Shown: positions 1-7,545, numbered from the stretch's first letter. The stretch is DNA of 64,000 nt from Marinomonas arctica (GCF_003259225.1 NZ_QHJF01000003.1:1-64000); one strand, 5' to 3'. Program-made: numbers and translations. Notes: generated by a model from the sequence alone, not told the origin.

Positions 1-47
1 AAAAAATCGAAGCGCTGTTGCCCTGGAACATGCCGAAAGCAAGCTAG
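1..47 (+). CDS. IS66-family transposase, C-terminal end (partial)
   Basis: Reading from base 3, an open frame encodes KIEALLPWNMPKAS and stops with TAG at 45-47. The I-x-x-LLPWN motif is the hallmark of the C-terminal segment of IS66 transposases (Pfam IS66_C), normally preceded by an ADHP.NRI-type sequence. Only 14 residues are visible, so nothing can be said about the catalytic DDE core or whether the element is intact. The other two forward frames also stay open for a short distance, so the call depends on the motif and on the IS66-like terminus about 50 bp downstream. Confidence 0.5.
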   Translation, partial: KIEALLPWNMPKAS

Positions 48-98
48 ATTAGCAGAACTGACTGTATCGTTTTAGAGGGCTAATATAAGATCGCTTAC
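1..98 (+). mobile_element. Right end of an IS66-family insertion sequence
   Basis: The window opens inside what looks like an IS66-type element. Two signs agree. The first is a transposase C-terminal tail with the IEALLPWN motif (see the CDS entry). The second is the sequence CGCTTAC ending at 98, the reverse complement of GTAAGCG; IS66-family terminal repeats begin with GTAA. The left end, the rest of the transposase and any TnpB/TnpC lie outside the window. If the terminus is right, the flanking 8-bp target duplication would be 99-106. The element reaches into the ribN-like gene, whose stop codon (95-97) lies within the putative terminal repeat. Family assignment rests on a short stretch and is moderately confident. 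Confidence 0.55.
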
Positions 99-1003
99 GC
101 TTTTTTCAGTTCTTTCATGCGCAAACCGATGTTGCCGAGGATGAGCATCAAGCCGCCGATGATTTGGTAGGCGGTTAGTCCCATGTCGAGGAAGTACCAG
201 TTGATCACCGCAGCAAAGACAGGGAACGATAACTCGGCTAAGGTGGCAAGTTGTGCGGGTACGGTTTTGAGCCCTTGGTAGTAAAACCACATGCCGATGA
301 AGCCGCTAAGCAAAGCCATAACAATCGCTAAGCTCAGATCGATCGAGGTCATGGGGGTTAAACTTTCCGACTGCGCCAGTGCCATGGGCAATAACACCAA
401 TAAACCCGCCACAAAACGCCCCGACATAATGGCGTTGGCTGGCATGTGTTGATGGGATAAGTATTTGCCACAAACCGTTGCTGCGCCCCAGGCGATCACC
501 GCTATTAGGGTGTAACCATAGCCTTTCATAATGCTTGTTGTGTCACTTGAATAATGCCATTGCGCGTCGCCGAGTTGACGTAAATCCGGCCACATCATCA
601 CAAAACTGCCCAGCAAAATGACCGCGGCCCAGCGGACAAACTGCCCTTCAATACGTTCTTTCAGTAACCAATACGCCAACAAAATTGCCACGATGGGTTG
701 CAGCTTTTGCAGCAAAATCACCACGGTAGGATTCAAATAGTGAAAAGCTTCGGTAAACGCCAAGGTGCCCATGGCAGAACCAATACCACCAATAAAGAAC
801 AAACAGGAAAAGCCACTAATCGACATATGGCGATACACATGACGATAACGCCACAACATAGGCGCGACAAACAACACCAAGGTAAGGTGTTCGATTAAAA
901 CAATTTGCAGAGTAGAATAACCCTCACCCAGTAAAGGGTAACGAATTAACGTATCAAGCGCCCACGTGAAGCACGCGATCATGATAAAGAATGTGCCTGC
1001 CAT
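95..1003 (-). CDS. ribN: RibN-like DMT/EamA riboflavin transporter
   Basis: A 302-residue, ten-helix EamA/DMT-superfamily permease with two EamA repeats (about residues 5-135 and 155-298). The second repeat holds the usual proline/glycine-rich helices. The ATG at 1003 is preferred because GGAG lies 9 nt upstream; the TTG 15 bases further upstream would overlap that ribosome-binding site. Upstream are a 49-codon ORF and a clear FMN riboswitch. RibN proteins are the DMT-family riboflavin importers of Proteobacteria and are often under FMN riboswitch control, so the likely job is riboflavin uptake across the inner membrane, repressed when FMN is plentiful. The substrate is inferred from the riboswitch, not from specificity residues. 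The stop codon falls in the putative IS66 terminus, so the C-terminal residues may have been altered by the insertion. Confidence 0.8.
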   Translation of the reverse strand: MAGTFFIMIACFTWALDTLIRYPLLGEGYSTLQIVLIEHLTLVLFVAPMLWRYRHVYRHMSISGFSCLFFIGGIGSAMGTLAFTEAFHYLNPTVVILLQKLQPIVAILLAYWLLKERIEGQFVRWAAVILLGSFVMMWPDLRQLGDAQWHYSSDTTSIMKGYGYTLIAVIAWGAATVCGKYLSHQHMPANAIMSGRFVAGLLVLLPMALAQSESLTPMTSIDLSLAIVMALLSGFIGMWFYYQGLKTVPAQLATLAELSFPVFAAVINWYFLDMGLTAYQIIGGLMLILGNIGLRMKELKKA

Positions 1004-1018
1004 CTTTGGTTTCTCCAA

Positions 1019-1168
1019 TCAGTAAGATGCACAGGGGTGATGAGGAATATACCAAGCCTCTTGCATGGCAAAACACGCAAGATAAAACGCATAAGCAACG
1101 CCAACGCAAAGCATCATCACTCCATAGAGAGCAATGACTTTTGTGCTGCTTGGTCGATCTTCTATCAT
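1019..1168 (-). CDS. Small membrane protein (49 aa) between FMN riboswitch and ribN
   Basis: An uninterrupted 49-codon frame starts with ATG in the conserved 3' end of the FMN aptamer (GTCCGGATG) and stops with TGA 15 bases before the ribN ATG, just upstream of that gene's GGAG. Residues 10-38 form one hydrophobic helix (VIALYGVMMLCVGVAYAFYL and onward) after a charged N-terminus MIEDRPSSTK; the tail is rich in aromatic, His and Cys residues. A second start, the ATG at residue 20, has GGAG 5 nt upstream and is a serious alternative. The position suggests translational coupling to ribN and FMN control. I do not recognise the family. It could be a leader ORF or a transporter subunit; coding potential is unproven. 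Confidence 0.45.
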   Translation of the reverse strand: MIEDRPSSTKVIALYGVMMLCVGVAYAFYLACFAMQEAWYIPHHPCASY

Positions 1169-1347
1169 CCGGACTATGACCGTCGGCTCTGGAGTCTCAC
1201 CAAATCTGCTGACCCTTGCTTCTTAGACAACATGTCTTAAGATGCCTTTCTTAACGTAAGAAACAAGGCGCTCGCGGGCTGTTGATAGATTTTTCAATCC
1301 CATCAAATCACCGCCGGTGGGGAATTTCGCCCCGCCCCGAAGTTCGA
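1154..1347 (-). promoter_or_regulatory. FMN riboswitch (RFN element)
   Basis: On the minus strand the conserved RFN blocks occur in order: CTTCGGGGCGGGGCGAAATT, then CCCCACCGGCGGTGAT, AGCCCGCGAGCGCC, CCAGAGCCGACGGTCATAGT and CCGGATGATAGAAG. The P1 stem closes between 1339-1347 and 1154-1162 (UCGA.CUUC against GAAG.UCGA around one A-A mismatch). The variable arm holds a TTTCTTA/TAAGAAA hairpin near 1245. FMN binding normally turns expression off. No classic terminator hairpin with a T-run is visible between the aptamer and ribN, so control at translation initiation (of the small ORF or of ribN) is more likely. This is the firmest regulatory call in the window. Confidence 0.95.
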
Positions 1348-1552
1348 TTAATGTAAAATTTATGGTTTAACTTTAAACCCATCCCCCAGCTTAGGCAATA
1401 CGTTCAATCAGTACGCAAATGAAATGGTCTGTTTCTTAAGTAACGAAACCGGATGCTATAAACAGCCCAACTAACTTATTATTTGCACACATATTCACAG
1501 GGCAGTAAAATTGTGGACCATATAAATCACAAACAATGACAAGGATTTGTTT

Positions 1553-4456
1553 ATGACATACCGCCTGATTAAGCTGGAGAGCTTAATGGAGATGGAATTC
1601 TCTTCTGTGGAAGGCCGCTTGGAGCAAATAAACGAGCGTGACTTACATTCTATTCTCCCTAAAGGCATGAATGCTGCGGCGTTACTGGAGCAGGTGTCTG
1701 CCGGAGAATACGTTCTCTCTACCGACTTCCCCACAACGCCCTTACTTATTCGTCCAAGTAAAAATCTGGGTGCCAGCAGATGGGAAATCAACCCGGATGC
1801 CGAAGCTGGCTTTCAGCCCTCCGCGTTAACCGCCCTGACACAACGTCTTAATATGATGGGGCAAGGTTCCTCATCGGCCGCCTTCGACAATCATAACCGG
1901 GGCAATCTTCACCCCGCTAAAGAACCAGATTACACACCAGAACCTGTCGTGCCTGATCGAAGTTCCCGACCGCATCCAGCGCCGCTTGCTTACGAATACA
2001 ATATTGAAATCGCTTTTTCCGCCAAGAAACCGAGCCTCCCCGTGAATCTGAGTACCGAATTATTCGATACAAAAAATAAAATAGCAAAAGGTAATTGGAC
2101 CGCAAGCCCGCCCCCCCATGGCACAAAATACACCCTAAAAACCGACTCCAATGCGCCGCACAACTTGAACTTCCGTGCCACTCGAAACACCATGGGGCTT
2201 TCTCTAAAAAATGTCACCATGGTGCCATTAGGGTCTGGCAAGGTGAATGATGCCTTTATCCCCATTATGCCCACCGTGCAATTCGGCGAGCGTTTAGGTT
2301 TTGCCACCACAGGTTATCTTTACCATTTCAAAGGCAATACCCTCGTCCAAAAATACCAATGGCAAGGTGACGAAACCTTCAGTCCAATGCCTGATAACAT
2401 GGCCGATTACACCTTCCATCACGCCAGTATGTCATTGTTAGTGTATTGGAAAGTCGCCGGCAAAGTGGTGAAAGACCAATATCTAGTCTACCGAGCTGAG
2501 TCTCTGAGCAATACTGAATTAAACCAAGTCTCACCAGAATGGCTAGAACAACACGGTGTGCATTTAGACATCGACGCCTTATTAAAAGTCACCCAAACAC
2601 CGCTACTGGAAAGAGACAACTACGAAAAAGCAAACATTAAAGCCGACACCACGACCCATACCGTCATAGAAGACCCAAACACACAACAACGGGAAACCTG
2701 GGCAGACATTGCCAAACAATACGGTTTATCAGCCAAAGAACTGCTGAACCAAAACCACAGTTACCACGACAACCCACTGGCATTAAAAATCGGCGATACA
2801 TTAACCATTCAGCTTAGTGAAACGGAAAAGCCCGTGGTCTTTGATCGATTTGAATGCCCGCCAGAAGCGCCCAGCAAATACAACAACCCACACAACAGCC
2901 ACTATGTGAGTGATGAATCCAGCATCACCGTCACCAACAGCGCGCCCATTCTGACACTGGAAAAACGCAAAGTAAAAAAAGGCCTGCCGCTGGTCAACGT
3001 CAAACCCGAACGCATCTTACGCATCGGTGTGTTTTTTGATGGCACAGGACAAAACAATAGAAATGACACTTACAAAGAAGACAATGGCGATAAGTCCCGC
3101 TCCAACATCGCGCGACTGTTTGAGGCGTACCCAGAAAAGACAGGGGAATCCGCTAAGATCTATGTCTCGGGTGTTGGTACTCTAGATGGAGCGTGGCAAA
3201 CGCCAGAGGTGATTGATCGCGGTGAAGATGAAAGCAAACCGTCCAGCGCCATGGGCGTCTATGATGACAACGGTGCATTTCAGAAATGGCAGACTCTCCT
3301 AAAAGAATTAGAACGGATAAATACTGCACTACAATTAAATGGACAATATGAATACATAACCCATATCACTTTTGATGTGTTTGGCTTTAGTCGTGGCGCT
3401 GCCTTAGCACGACACTTTGTGAACGCGTTAAAAATGGGCTTACCTGACTACACCAAGACCAGAAACAGCAAAGACCTCAGTTCAGTGATGCCAAATTTAC
3501 TGAGCACAACACAAGGCGGCACCTATAACAGCCTATCGGGTTACCAAGTAGACAAGCAACGCTCTGCCAGTGTGCGCTTTTTGGGATTATTTGACACAGT
3601 GGGGTCATTTTACTTGCCCGGTGATAACCGCAATGGGCCTTTTCAACTGCATTTGAACTCCAAAGACGTTGGCAGAGCCTTTCAGATTTGTGCTCATCAT
3701 GAATACAGAATCAACTTTCCACTGTCCTCGTTAAAAACCAAAGGCAAATTACCGCCTAATTTTTATGAAGAGGTCTTCCCCGGTGCCCATACCGACGTGG
3801 GGGGCGGTTATCCCTTTATTAAGCAATACAAGAAAACCGATTTACCAGAGCATTATGGAATCCCCACGAACAATACCTATAATCGAGAGCTTATCAAAAC
3901 ACTATCTTATCAAGATCAAAAAGAGGAATACGCTTATAAAGGCAGGCTCGTGGACTTCGATAAGCTGTTTTATCAGGAACAGCAACGCCACCAAACAGAG
4001 TGGGAAGCAGAATGCAAAGCAACTTACGAACAACATGGCAAAGTAGAACAAGAAGACGCTGTCTTGTACTTTTACCGCCTACAACCTATTGATGCTAGTT
4101 TAGCCGGACTCGCACAAGAGCGCATGAAACAACAAGCACAAAGGTTTGGGGTTGAGTGGAATGATGATGCCTATGTAAAAGCTTTCGATGAACATGATTA
4201 CCATGATAGCTTTGCGCAAAATGATGTTTGGCCAATGTTAGCGAATCAAAAACTCGGTAGTATTACTCCTGAGCATTGGCAACGTTTACTTCCAATCGAT
4301 GCAGTGCATCGTTCTCACGATAAAGTTATCAATCCTGGCTGCGCTACGACACAAGATGAGCTAGTGGACGCTATCGCCAATCTGAAAGCATCTAAGCGCT
4401 ATCAGCCTGACGAACCAATCAAAACCCCAAACAGGGAAGTGTACGACAATGAATAA
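1553..4456 (+). CDS. Tle1-type (DUF2235) phospholipase effector with LysM domain
   Basis: A 967-residue protein. The ATG at 1553 has AAGGA 7 nt upstream and replaces an upstream TTG. A LysM-like segment spans about residues 370-421 (ending IGDTLTIQ). The DUF2235 alpha/beta hydrolase runs from about 486 (GVFFDGTGQNN) to 760, with nucleophile Ser613 in GFSRG, probable Asp681 in GLFDTVG and His746 in GAHTDVGGGY, a complete Tle1-type triad. The GxSxG form with Arg is typical of Tle1 phospholipases delivered by type VI secretion. The N-terminal 360 residues and the helical C-terminal 200 are not recognised. The adjoining lipoprotein gene overlaps by 8 nt and is the likely immunity partner. No VgrG, PAAR or T6SS structural gene is in the window, so secretion is inferred from family only. 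Confidence 0.82.
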   Translation: MTYRLIKLESLMEMEFSSVEGRLEQINERDLHSILPKGMNAAALLEQVSAGEYVLSTDFPTTPLLIRPSKNLGASRWEINPDAEAGFQPSALTALTQRLNMMGQGSSSAAFDNHNRGNLHPAKEPDYTPEPVVPDRSSRPHPAPLAYEYNIEIAFSAKKPSLPVNLSTELFDTKNKIAKGNWTASPPPHGTKYTLKTDSNAPHNLNFRATRNTMGLSLKNVTMVPLGSGKVNDAFIPIMPTVQFGERLGFATTGYLYHFKGNTLVQKYQWQGDETFSPMPDNMADYTFHHASMSLLVYWKVAGKVVKDQYLVYRAESLSNTELNQVSPEWLEQHGVHLDIDALLKVTQTPLLERDNYEKANIKADTTTHTVIEDPNTQQRETWADIAKQYGLSAKELLNQNHSYHDNPLALKIGDTLTIQLSETEKPVVFDRFECPPEAPSKYNNPHNSHYVSDESSITVTNSAPILTLEKRKVKKGLPLVNVKPERILRIGVFFDGTGQNNRNDTYKEDNGDKSRSNIARLFEAYPEKTGESAKIYVSGVGTLDGAWQTPEVIDRGEDESKPSSAMGVYDDNGAFQKWQTLLKELERINTALQLNGQYEYITHITFDVFGFSRGAALARHFVNALKMGLPDYTKTRNSKDLSSVMPNLLSTTQGGTYNSLSGYQVDKQRSASVRFLGLFDTVGSFYLPGDNRNGPFQLHLNSKDVGRAFQICAHHEYRINFPLSSLKTKGKLPPNFYEEVFPGAHTDVGGGYPFIKQYKKTDLPEHYGIPTNNTYNRELIKTLSYQDQKEEYAYKGRLVDFDKLFYQEQQRHQTEWEAECKATYEQHGKVEQEDAVLYFYRLQPIDASLAGLAQERMKQQAQRFGVEWNDDAYVKAFDEHDYHDSFAQNDVWPMLANQKLGSITPEHWQRLLPIDAVHRSHDKVINPGCATTQDELVDAIANLKASKRYQPDEPIKTPNREVYDNE

Positions 4457-5039
4457 AGTCCTATTAATCCTAACAACCTTATTCTTTCTCTCGGGATGCG
4501 AGGAAAAGCCCTTTTACGTGGCTAGTATCGGTAATGGCGGCAGCCTAGGTGGCCCTTATGTTATAGGGCCTATTAGTGTCGCCGATGTGTTAGGCGGCGG
4601 TGGCGGCTTTGGTTATGGTGCAGTCAATGGCTACCCGGGAGCCAGTGCCGACATTGGTCGTATGGGAGTCCCCAAACACATTGAAGGCTATTGGGCAAAA
4701 CAAAAACCAAATGCTAAGGGATATGTTGCCTTCTACCGAATTTCCGCCGATATAGACAGCGAGTTAGCGGAAAAAAAGATTCGTACTCTACTGAATTACT
4801 ACAAAAACTTCGATGAAGAAAATGGCTCAATGCAAGTACTGGTAGAGAGAGAGAGAGTACAAATTTTATACTCTTTATACTGCCCTTCTCATCGTAGGGA
4901 TTGTAGCGGTAAAGAAGGTGCCGACCCGAATGGTTGGGTGATTGATTCCCCGATAAAAGGTTTAGATGTCGTTGTTCTATTTGATGGCAAAGGTGAGATG
5001 TCACCCACCCCGTTCCCTGATTCGCCGTATGCAGATTAA
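4449..5039 (+). CDS. Putative Tle1 immunity lipoprotein
   Basis: A 196-residue protein with a lipoprotein signal peptide (lipobox LSGC, Cys17). After it come a Gly-rich stretch (GGGGGFGYG) and a mixed domain containing paired cysteines near residues 144 and 151. The start codon overlaps the stop of the lipase gene by 8 nt, so the two are translationally coupled. Tle phospholipases attack periplasmic leaflets, and their cognate immunity proteins are commonly outer-membrane or periplasmic lipoproteins encoded next door. The immunity role is inferred from context and the lipobox, not from a recognised domain (it resembles DUF3304-type neighbours in size and placement). Pieces of a second copy lie just downstream. 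Confidence 0.6.
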   Translation: MNKVLLILTTLFFLSGCEEKPFYVASIGNGGSLGGPYVIGPISVADVLGGGGGFGYGAVNGYPGASADIGRMGVPKHIEGYWAKQKPNAKGYVAFYRISADIDSELAEKKIRTLLNYYKNFDEENGSMQVLVERERVQILYSLYCPSHRRDCSGKEGADPNGWVIDSPIKGLDVVVLFDGKGEMSPTPFPDSPYAD

Positions 5040-5042
5040 GCT

Positions 5043-5303
5043 GTGTGCGTTTTGTTGGGTTGTTTGACACAGTGGGCTCGTTTTACTTGCCCGGTGATAA
5101 CCGCAATGCGCCTTTTAAACTGCATTTGAACTCCAAAGACGTTGGCCGAGCCTTTCAGATTTGTGCTCACCATGAATACAGAATCAACTTTCCACTGACC
5201 TCCTTAAAAACCAAAGGTAAATTACCACCTAATTTTTATGAAGAGGTCTTCCCCGGCGCTCATACCGACGTTGGCGGTGGTTATCCGTTTGTTGTTCAAT
5301 ACA
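5043..5303 (+). pseudogene. Fragment of a second Tle1 lipase gene
   Basis: About 260 bp match the lipase gene at about 3570-3830 with roughly nine in ten bases identical. They encode GLFDTVGSFYLPGDNRN through GAHTDVGGGYPF, the segment with the catalytic Asp and His. The N-terminal two thirds, the GFSRG nucleophile and the C-terminus are missing. A GTG-initiated frame of 106 codons runs through it and out of homology, so no functional product is expected. It begins directly after the lipoprotein stop codon, which points to recombination within a former tandem array. Confidence 0.85.
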
Positions 5304-5309
5304 ATCAGA

Positions 5310-5481
5310 ACCCAATCATTGGGTCGTTCTCCTTCCGATTCTACAGATGTTGTTGTTCTATTTAATGGTAAAGGCGAAATGTCGCCCACCCCACTCCCAG
5401 ATTCACCGTATTAAGATTAAGCTGCTATTGGTCCTAACCACCTTATTCATGCTCTCGGGGTTTAAAGAAAAGCCTTTTATA
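5310..5481 (+). pseudogene. Scrambled fragments of the immunity lipoprotein gene
   Basis: Two pieces lie in inverted order relative to the gene. Bases 5310-5421 match the 3' end of the lipoprotein gene (around 4925-5041, through the GATTAAGCTG junction). Bases 5423-5481 match its 5' end (around 4459-4520), with the lipobox Cys region altered to GGGTTT. A 3' end followed by a 5' end is what remains if one copy ended here and another began, with the intervening lipase gene deleted. Together with the preceding lipase fragment this implies at least two extra effector-immunity units once existed here. Confidence 0.75.
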
Positions 5482-5603
5482 TGCTGTAACTGAGCGTATA
5501 AAGGATGGAATATTTTCTAACACAACAAAAATCTGACCATTTAACCAGTATTGCTATACACTCTTATGCCTAAAAACAACATTCATTGAATAGGATTATT
5601 TCA

Positions 5604-6500
5604 ATGCAAACCTCATCAAAAAGCGGCATTTTCTACGCGTTAACAGCGTTTACTCTGTGGGCGATTGCGCCTATCTATTTTAAAGAAATGTCGTTTGTGC
5701 CTGCGACGGAAATTCTCGCTCATCGCGTCATTTGGTCTTGCGTCATCGTACTGGTATTGATCCTTTTGCTTCGTTATACCGATGCGATCAAAACCGTTCT
5801 GCAATCACGTAAAATGCTATTGGCCATGTTGGTGTCAACGGTGCTGATCGCCGTCAATTGGGGAACGTTTATTTGGGCCATTCAGAATAACAAGATGCTC
5901 AGCGCCAGCTTGGGCTATTATATTAACCCGCTGATTAGCATTTTATTGGGCGTGGTTTTCTTCAAAGACAAGCTGGATCGGGTGCGCAAAGCGGCCGTGG
6001 TGTTATGCTTTTGTGCGGTTGCCTTTGAAGTGATTCAGTTTGGTTCATTACCTTGGATTGCGCTGGTACTGGCGGTGACATTTGGCTTTTATGGCCTAGT
6101 GCGCAAAAAAGTCGCCGTTGATAGTTTTACCGGTATGGCCATCGAAACGGCGCTGCTGCTGCCTTTCGCTCTAACCTATTTAATGCTGAGCCCATCGCCA
6201 AGTGCCAACATGTTTGAAAACAGTGCCACATTAAATTGGCTACTGTTTGCAGCCGGCCCTGTGACTATGATTCCACTGATGTGTTTCGCCGCCGCGGCAA
6301 ACCGAGTCAGCATGGTAACGCTAGGATTCTTCCAGTATATCGGCCCAACTGGCATGTTTTTTCTGGCGGTATTTTTATACGACGAACCATTAAGCCCAGA
6401 AAAACTCACCACCTTTGTGTTGATTTGGTCAGCCCTTGCGATGCTCATTTTCGACTCTATTCGTCGTATGCGTAAAGTCAAAACGTCCGCCATTATTTGA
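5604..6500 (+). CDS. rarD: RarD-type EamA/DMT permease
   Basis: A 298-residue ten-helix membrane protein with the RarD signature: N-terminal SGIFYALTAFTLWAIAPIYFK, then SAS.GYYINPL and a second half with QYIGPTGMFFLAVF. The ATG at 5604 has AGGA 8 nt upstream and is preferred over a TTG at 5586. RarD proteins are related to chloramphenicol-sensitivity transporters; the substrate is unknown. The last 142 bp before the terminal codons recur at 7271-7412 beyond the toxin-antitoxin pair. The present C-terminus (KVKTSAII) differs from the duplicate's tail (KAKTTTLIDKKAL), so one of the two is a replacement end. Confidence 0.85.
   Translation: MQTSSKSGIFYALTAFTLWAIAPIYFKEMSFVPATEILAHRVIWSCVIVLVLILLLRYTDAIKTVLQSRKMLLAMLVSTVLIAVNWGTFIWAIQNNKMLSASLGYYINPLISILLGVVFFKDKLDRVRKAAVVLCFCAVAFEVIQFGSLPWIALVLAVTFGFYGLVRKKVAVDSFTGMAIETALLLPFALTYLMLSPSPSANMFENSATLNWLLFAAGPVTMIPLMCFAAAANRVSMVTLGFFQYIGPTGMFFLAVFLYDEPLSPEKLTTFVLIWSALAMLIFDSIRRMRKVKTSAII
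6343..6484 (+). repeat. rarD: Direct repeat, copy 1 (rarD 3' end)
   Basis: This 142-bp segment inside rarD is repeated in the same orientation at 7271-7412. By eye only about four bases differ: GAACC/GAGCC, ACCTTT/ACTTTT, CTCATT/CTAATT and GTCAAA/GCCAAA. The pair brackets the MntA/HepT module exactly, with a repeat-to-repeat distance of 928 bp. Confidence 0.95.
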
Positions 6501-6599
6501 GGAAAAGTTTTATGCTCCGTGATCCACATGAAAACAATCCTTGAAGCATCATTATCAACAGACTACCATTTTAAAAAATTGTGATAACTGGAGATACTT

Positions 6600-6890
6600 A
6601 TGCGTCCTTCCATTGCTCTTAACCAAAAACGCAATGCTATTCGCCAAGCTGCAAATCGTTTTCACACGGCGAATCCACGCGTTTTTGGGTCAGTGTTATA
6701 TGGAACAGATAAGGATGGCAGTGACCTTGACCTGCTTGTCGATGCGTTACCTGGTACAACATTGTTCGACCTAGGTGGCTTGCAAGCAGAACTAGAGCTA
6801 TTACTCGGAATTCATGTTGATTTGCTCACACCAAAAGACTTACCCATTAAATTTCGCGCTCAGGTGCTTGCCGAGGCATTACCTGTATGA
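6600..6890 (+). CDS. mntA: MntA-type nucleotidyltransferase antitoxin
   Basis: A 96-residue minimal nucleotidyltransferase (MNT). It shows the polymerase-beta-type active site: Gly30-Ser31 in FGSVLYG, then Asp42 and Asp44 in GSDLDLL. GGAGA lies 5 nt upstream of the ATG. It overlaps the following HEPN gene by 4 nt (ATGA), the standard layout of type VII toxin-antitoxin pairs. In studied systems MntA neutralises HepT by adding AMP to a tyrosine near the HEPN active site. The pair sits between duplicated rarD 3' ends and seems to have arrived as a unit. Confidence 0.88.
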   Translation: MRPSIALNQKRNAIRQAANRFHTANPRVFGSVLYGTDKDGSDLDLLVDALPGTTLFDLGGLQAELELLLGIHVDLLTPKDLPIKFRAQVLAEALPV

Positions 6891-7249
6891 ACGAAAATCG
6901 GCTACCCGATTACCTAGAGCACATGCAGCAGGCCGCAACGGATGCTTGTAGTTTCGTTGAAGGTTTAAATAAAGATGACTTTCAGGAGGATAAGCGTACT
7001 CAGCAAGCCGTTATCATGAGTCTAATCATTCTTGGTGAAGCTGCGACAAAAATAATGGATACCTATCCCGAATTTTCACAAGCACACGCTGAAGTCCCAT
7101 GGCGTAGTATGCGCGGAATGCGAAATCGCATAGCTCATGGTTATTTTGATATCAACCTTGATGTAGTATGGGATACCGTTCAGACAGCACTACCGACATT
7201 GCTAAAACAACTACTTAGCATTCAGGACAAGCTCAAAGTCGACAAATAA
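6887..7249 (+). CDS. hepT: HepT-type HEPN ribonuclease toxin (DUF86)
   Basis: A 120-residue all-helical HEPN protein with the catalytic R-x4-H-x-Y motif at Arg79, His84 and Tyr86 (in MRNRIAHGYF). His84 and Arg79 would form the RNase centre in a dimer, and Tyr86 is the residue AMPylated by MntA in characterised type VII systems. The ILGEAA helix typical of DUF86 proteins is at about 48-53. The motif is complete, so the toxin is predicted active. Translation is coupled to mntA. Its stop is only about 20 bases before the second rarD tail. Confidence 0.9.
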   Translation: MNENRLPDYLEHMQQAATDACSFVEGLNKDDFQEDKRTQQAVIMSLIILGEAATKIMDTYPEFSQAHAEVPWRSMRGMRNRIAHGYFDINLDVVWDTVQTALPTLLKQLLSIQDKLKVDK

Positions 7250-7270
7250 AATATTGCTCAAAATACCTAT

Positions 7271-7443
7271 GCCCAACTGGCATGTTTTTTCTGGCGGTAT
7301 TTTTATACGACGAGCCATTAAGCCCAGAAAAACTCACCACTTTTGTGTTGATTTGGTCAGCCCTTGCGATGCTAATTTTCGACTCTATTCGTCGTATGCG
7401 TAAAGCCAAAACAACCACACTTATTGATAAAAAAGCGCTTTAA
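7271..7443 (+). pseudogene. Second rarD 3' end (direct repeat copy 2)
   Basis: Bases 7271-7412 repeat the rarD segment 6343-6484. The frame then continues to a different C-terminal tail, KAKTTTLIDKKAL, and stops at 7441-7443. There is no start codon or upstream part, so it is a detached gene end. Because a strong hairpin follows at 7452-7482, this is likely the original rarD terminus, with the resident 3' end now supplied by the incoming MntA/HepT module. The reverse (tail brought in by the module) cannot be excluded. Confidence 0.85.
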
Positions 7444-7451
7444 GCCCTCAT

Positions 7452-7482
7452 GATTAGATGACGTATCGCTCGTCATCTAATC
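7452..7482 (+). terminator. Hairpin terminator after the rarD tail
   Basis: A perfect 12-bp stem (GATTAGATGACG / CGTCATCTAATC) with a 7-nt loop lies 8 bp after the stop of the detached rarD tail. There is no long T-run, only CTTAAC, so it may stop transcription imperfectly or act as an mRNA 3' end stabiliser. Confidence 0.6.
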
Positions 7483-7505
7483 TTAACAACCATGATGCAA
7501 ACTAA

Positions 7506-7520
7506 TAATAATGATTATTA
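7506..7520. promoter_or_regulatory. Fur-box-like palindrome
   Basis: TAATAATGATTATTA is a perfect 7-1-7 palindrome that matches the Fur 7-1-7 core (TGATAAT-N-ATTATCA) at 13 of 15 positions. It lies 26 bp upstream of the PAP2 phosphatase ATG, where a bound repressor would block the promoter. AT-richness makes chance palindromes possible; Fur binding is a prediction. Confidence 0.4.
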
Positions 7521-7545
7521 ATTAAACGAATGGACATTCGACATC

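Noticed and set aside
1037-1240. A 67-codon plus-strand ORF
   Set aside because: It is antisense to the FMN riboswitch and to the small ORF; it has no support of its own.
5045-5365. A 106-codon lipase gene
   Set aside because: It is a homologous fragment of the upstream lipase without the catalytic serine and runs out of homology; listed as a pseudogene.
6541-6774. A 77-codon ORF overlapping mntA
   Set aside because: Different frame of the mntA region, no ribosome-binding site, and mntA has clear motifs.
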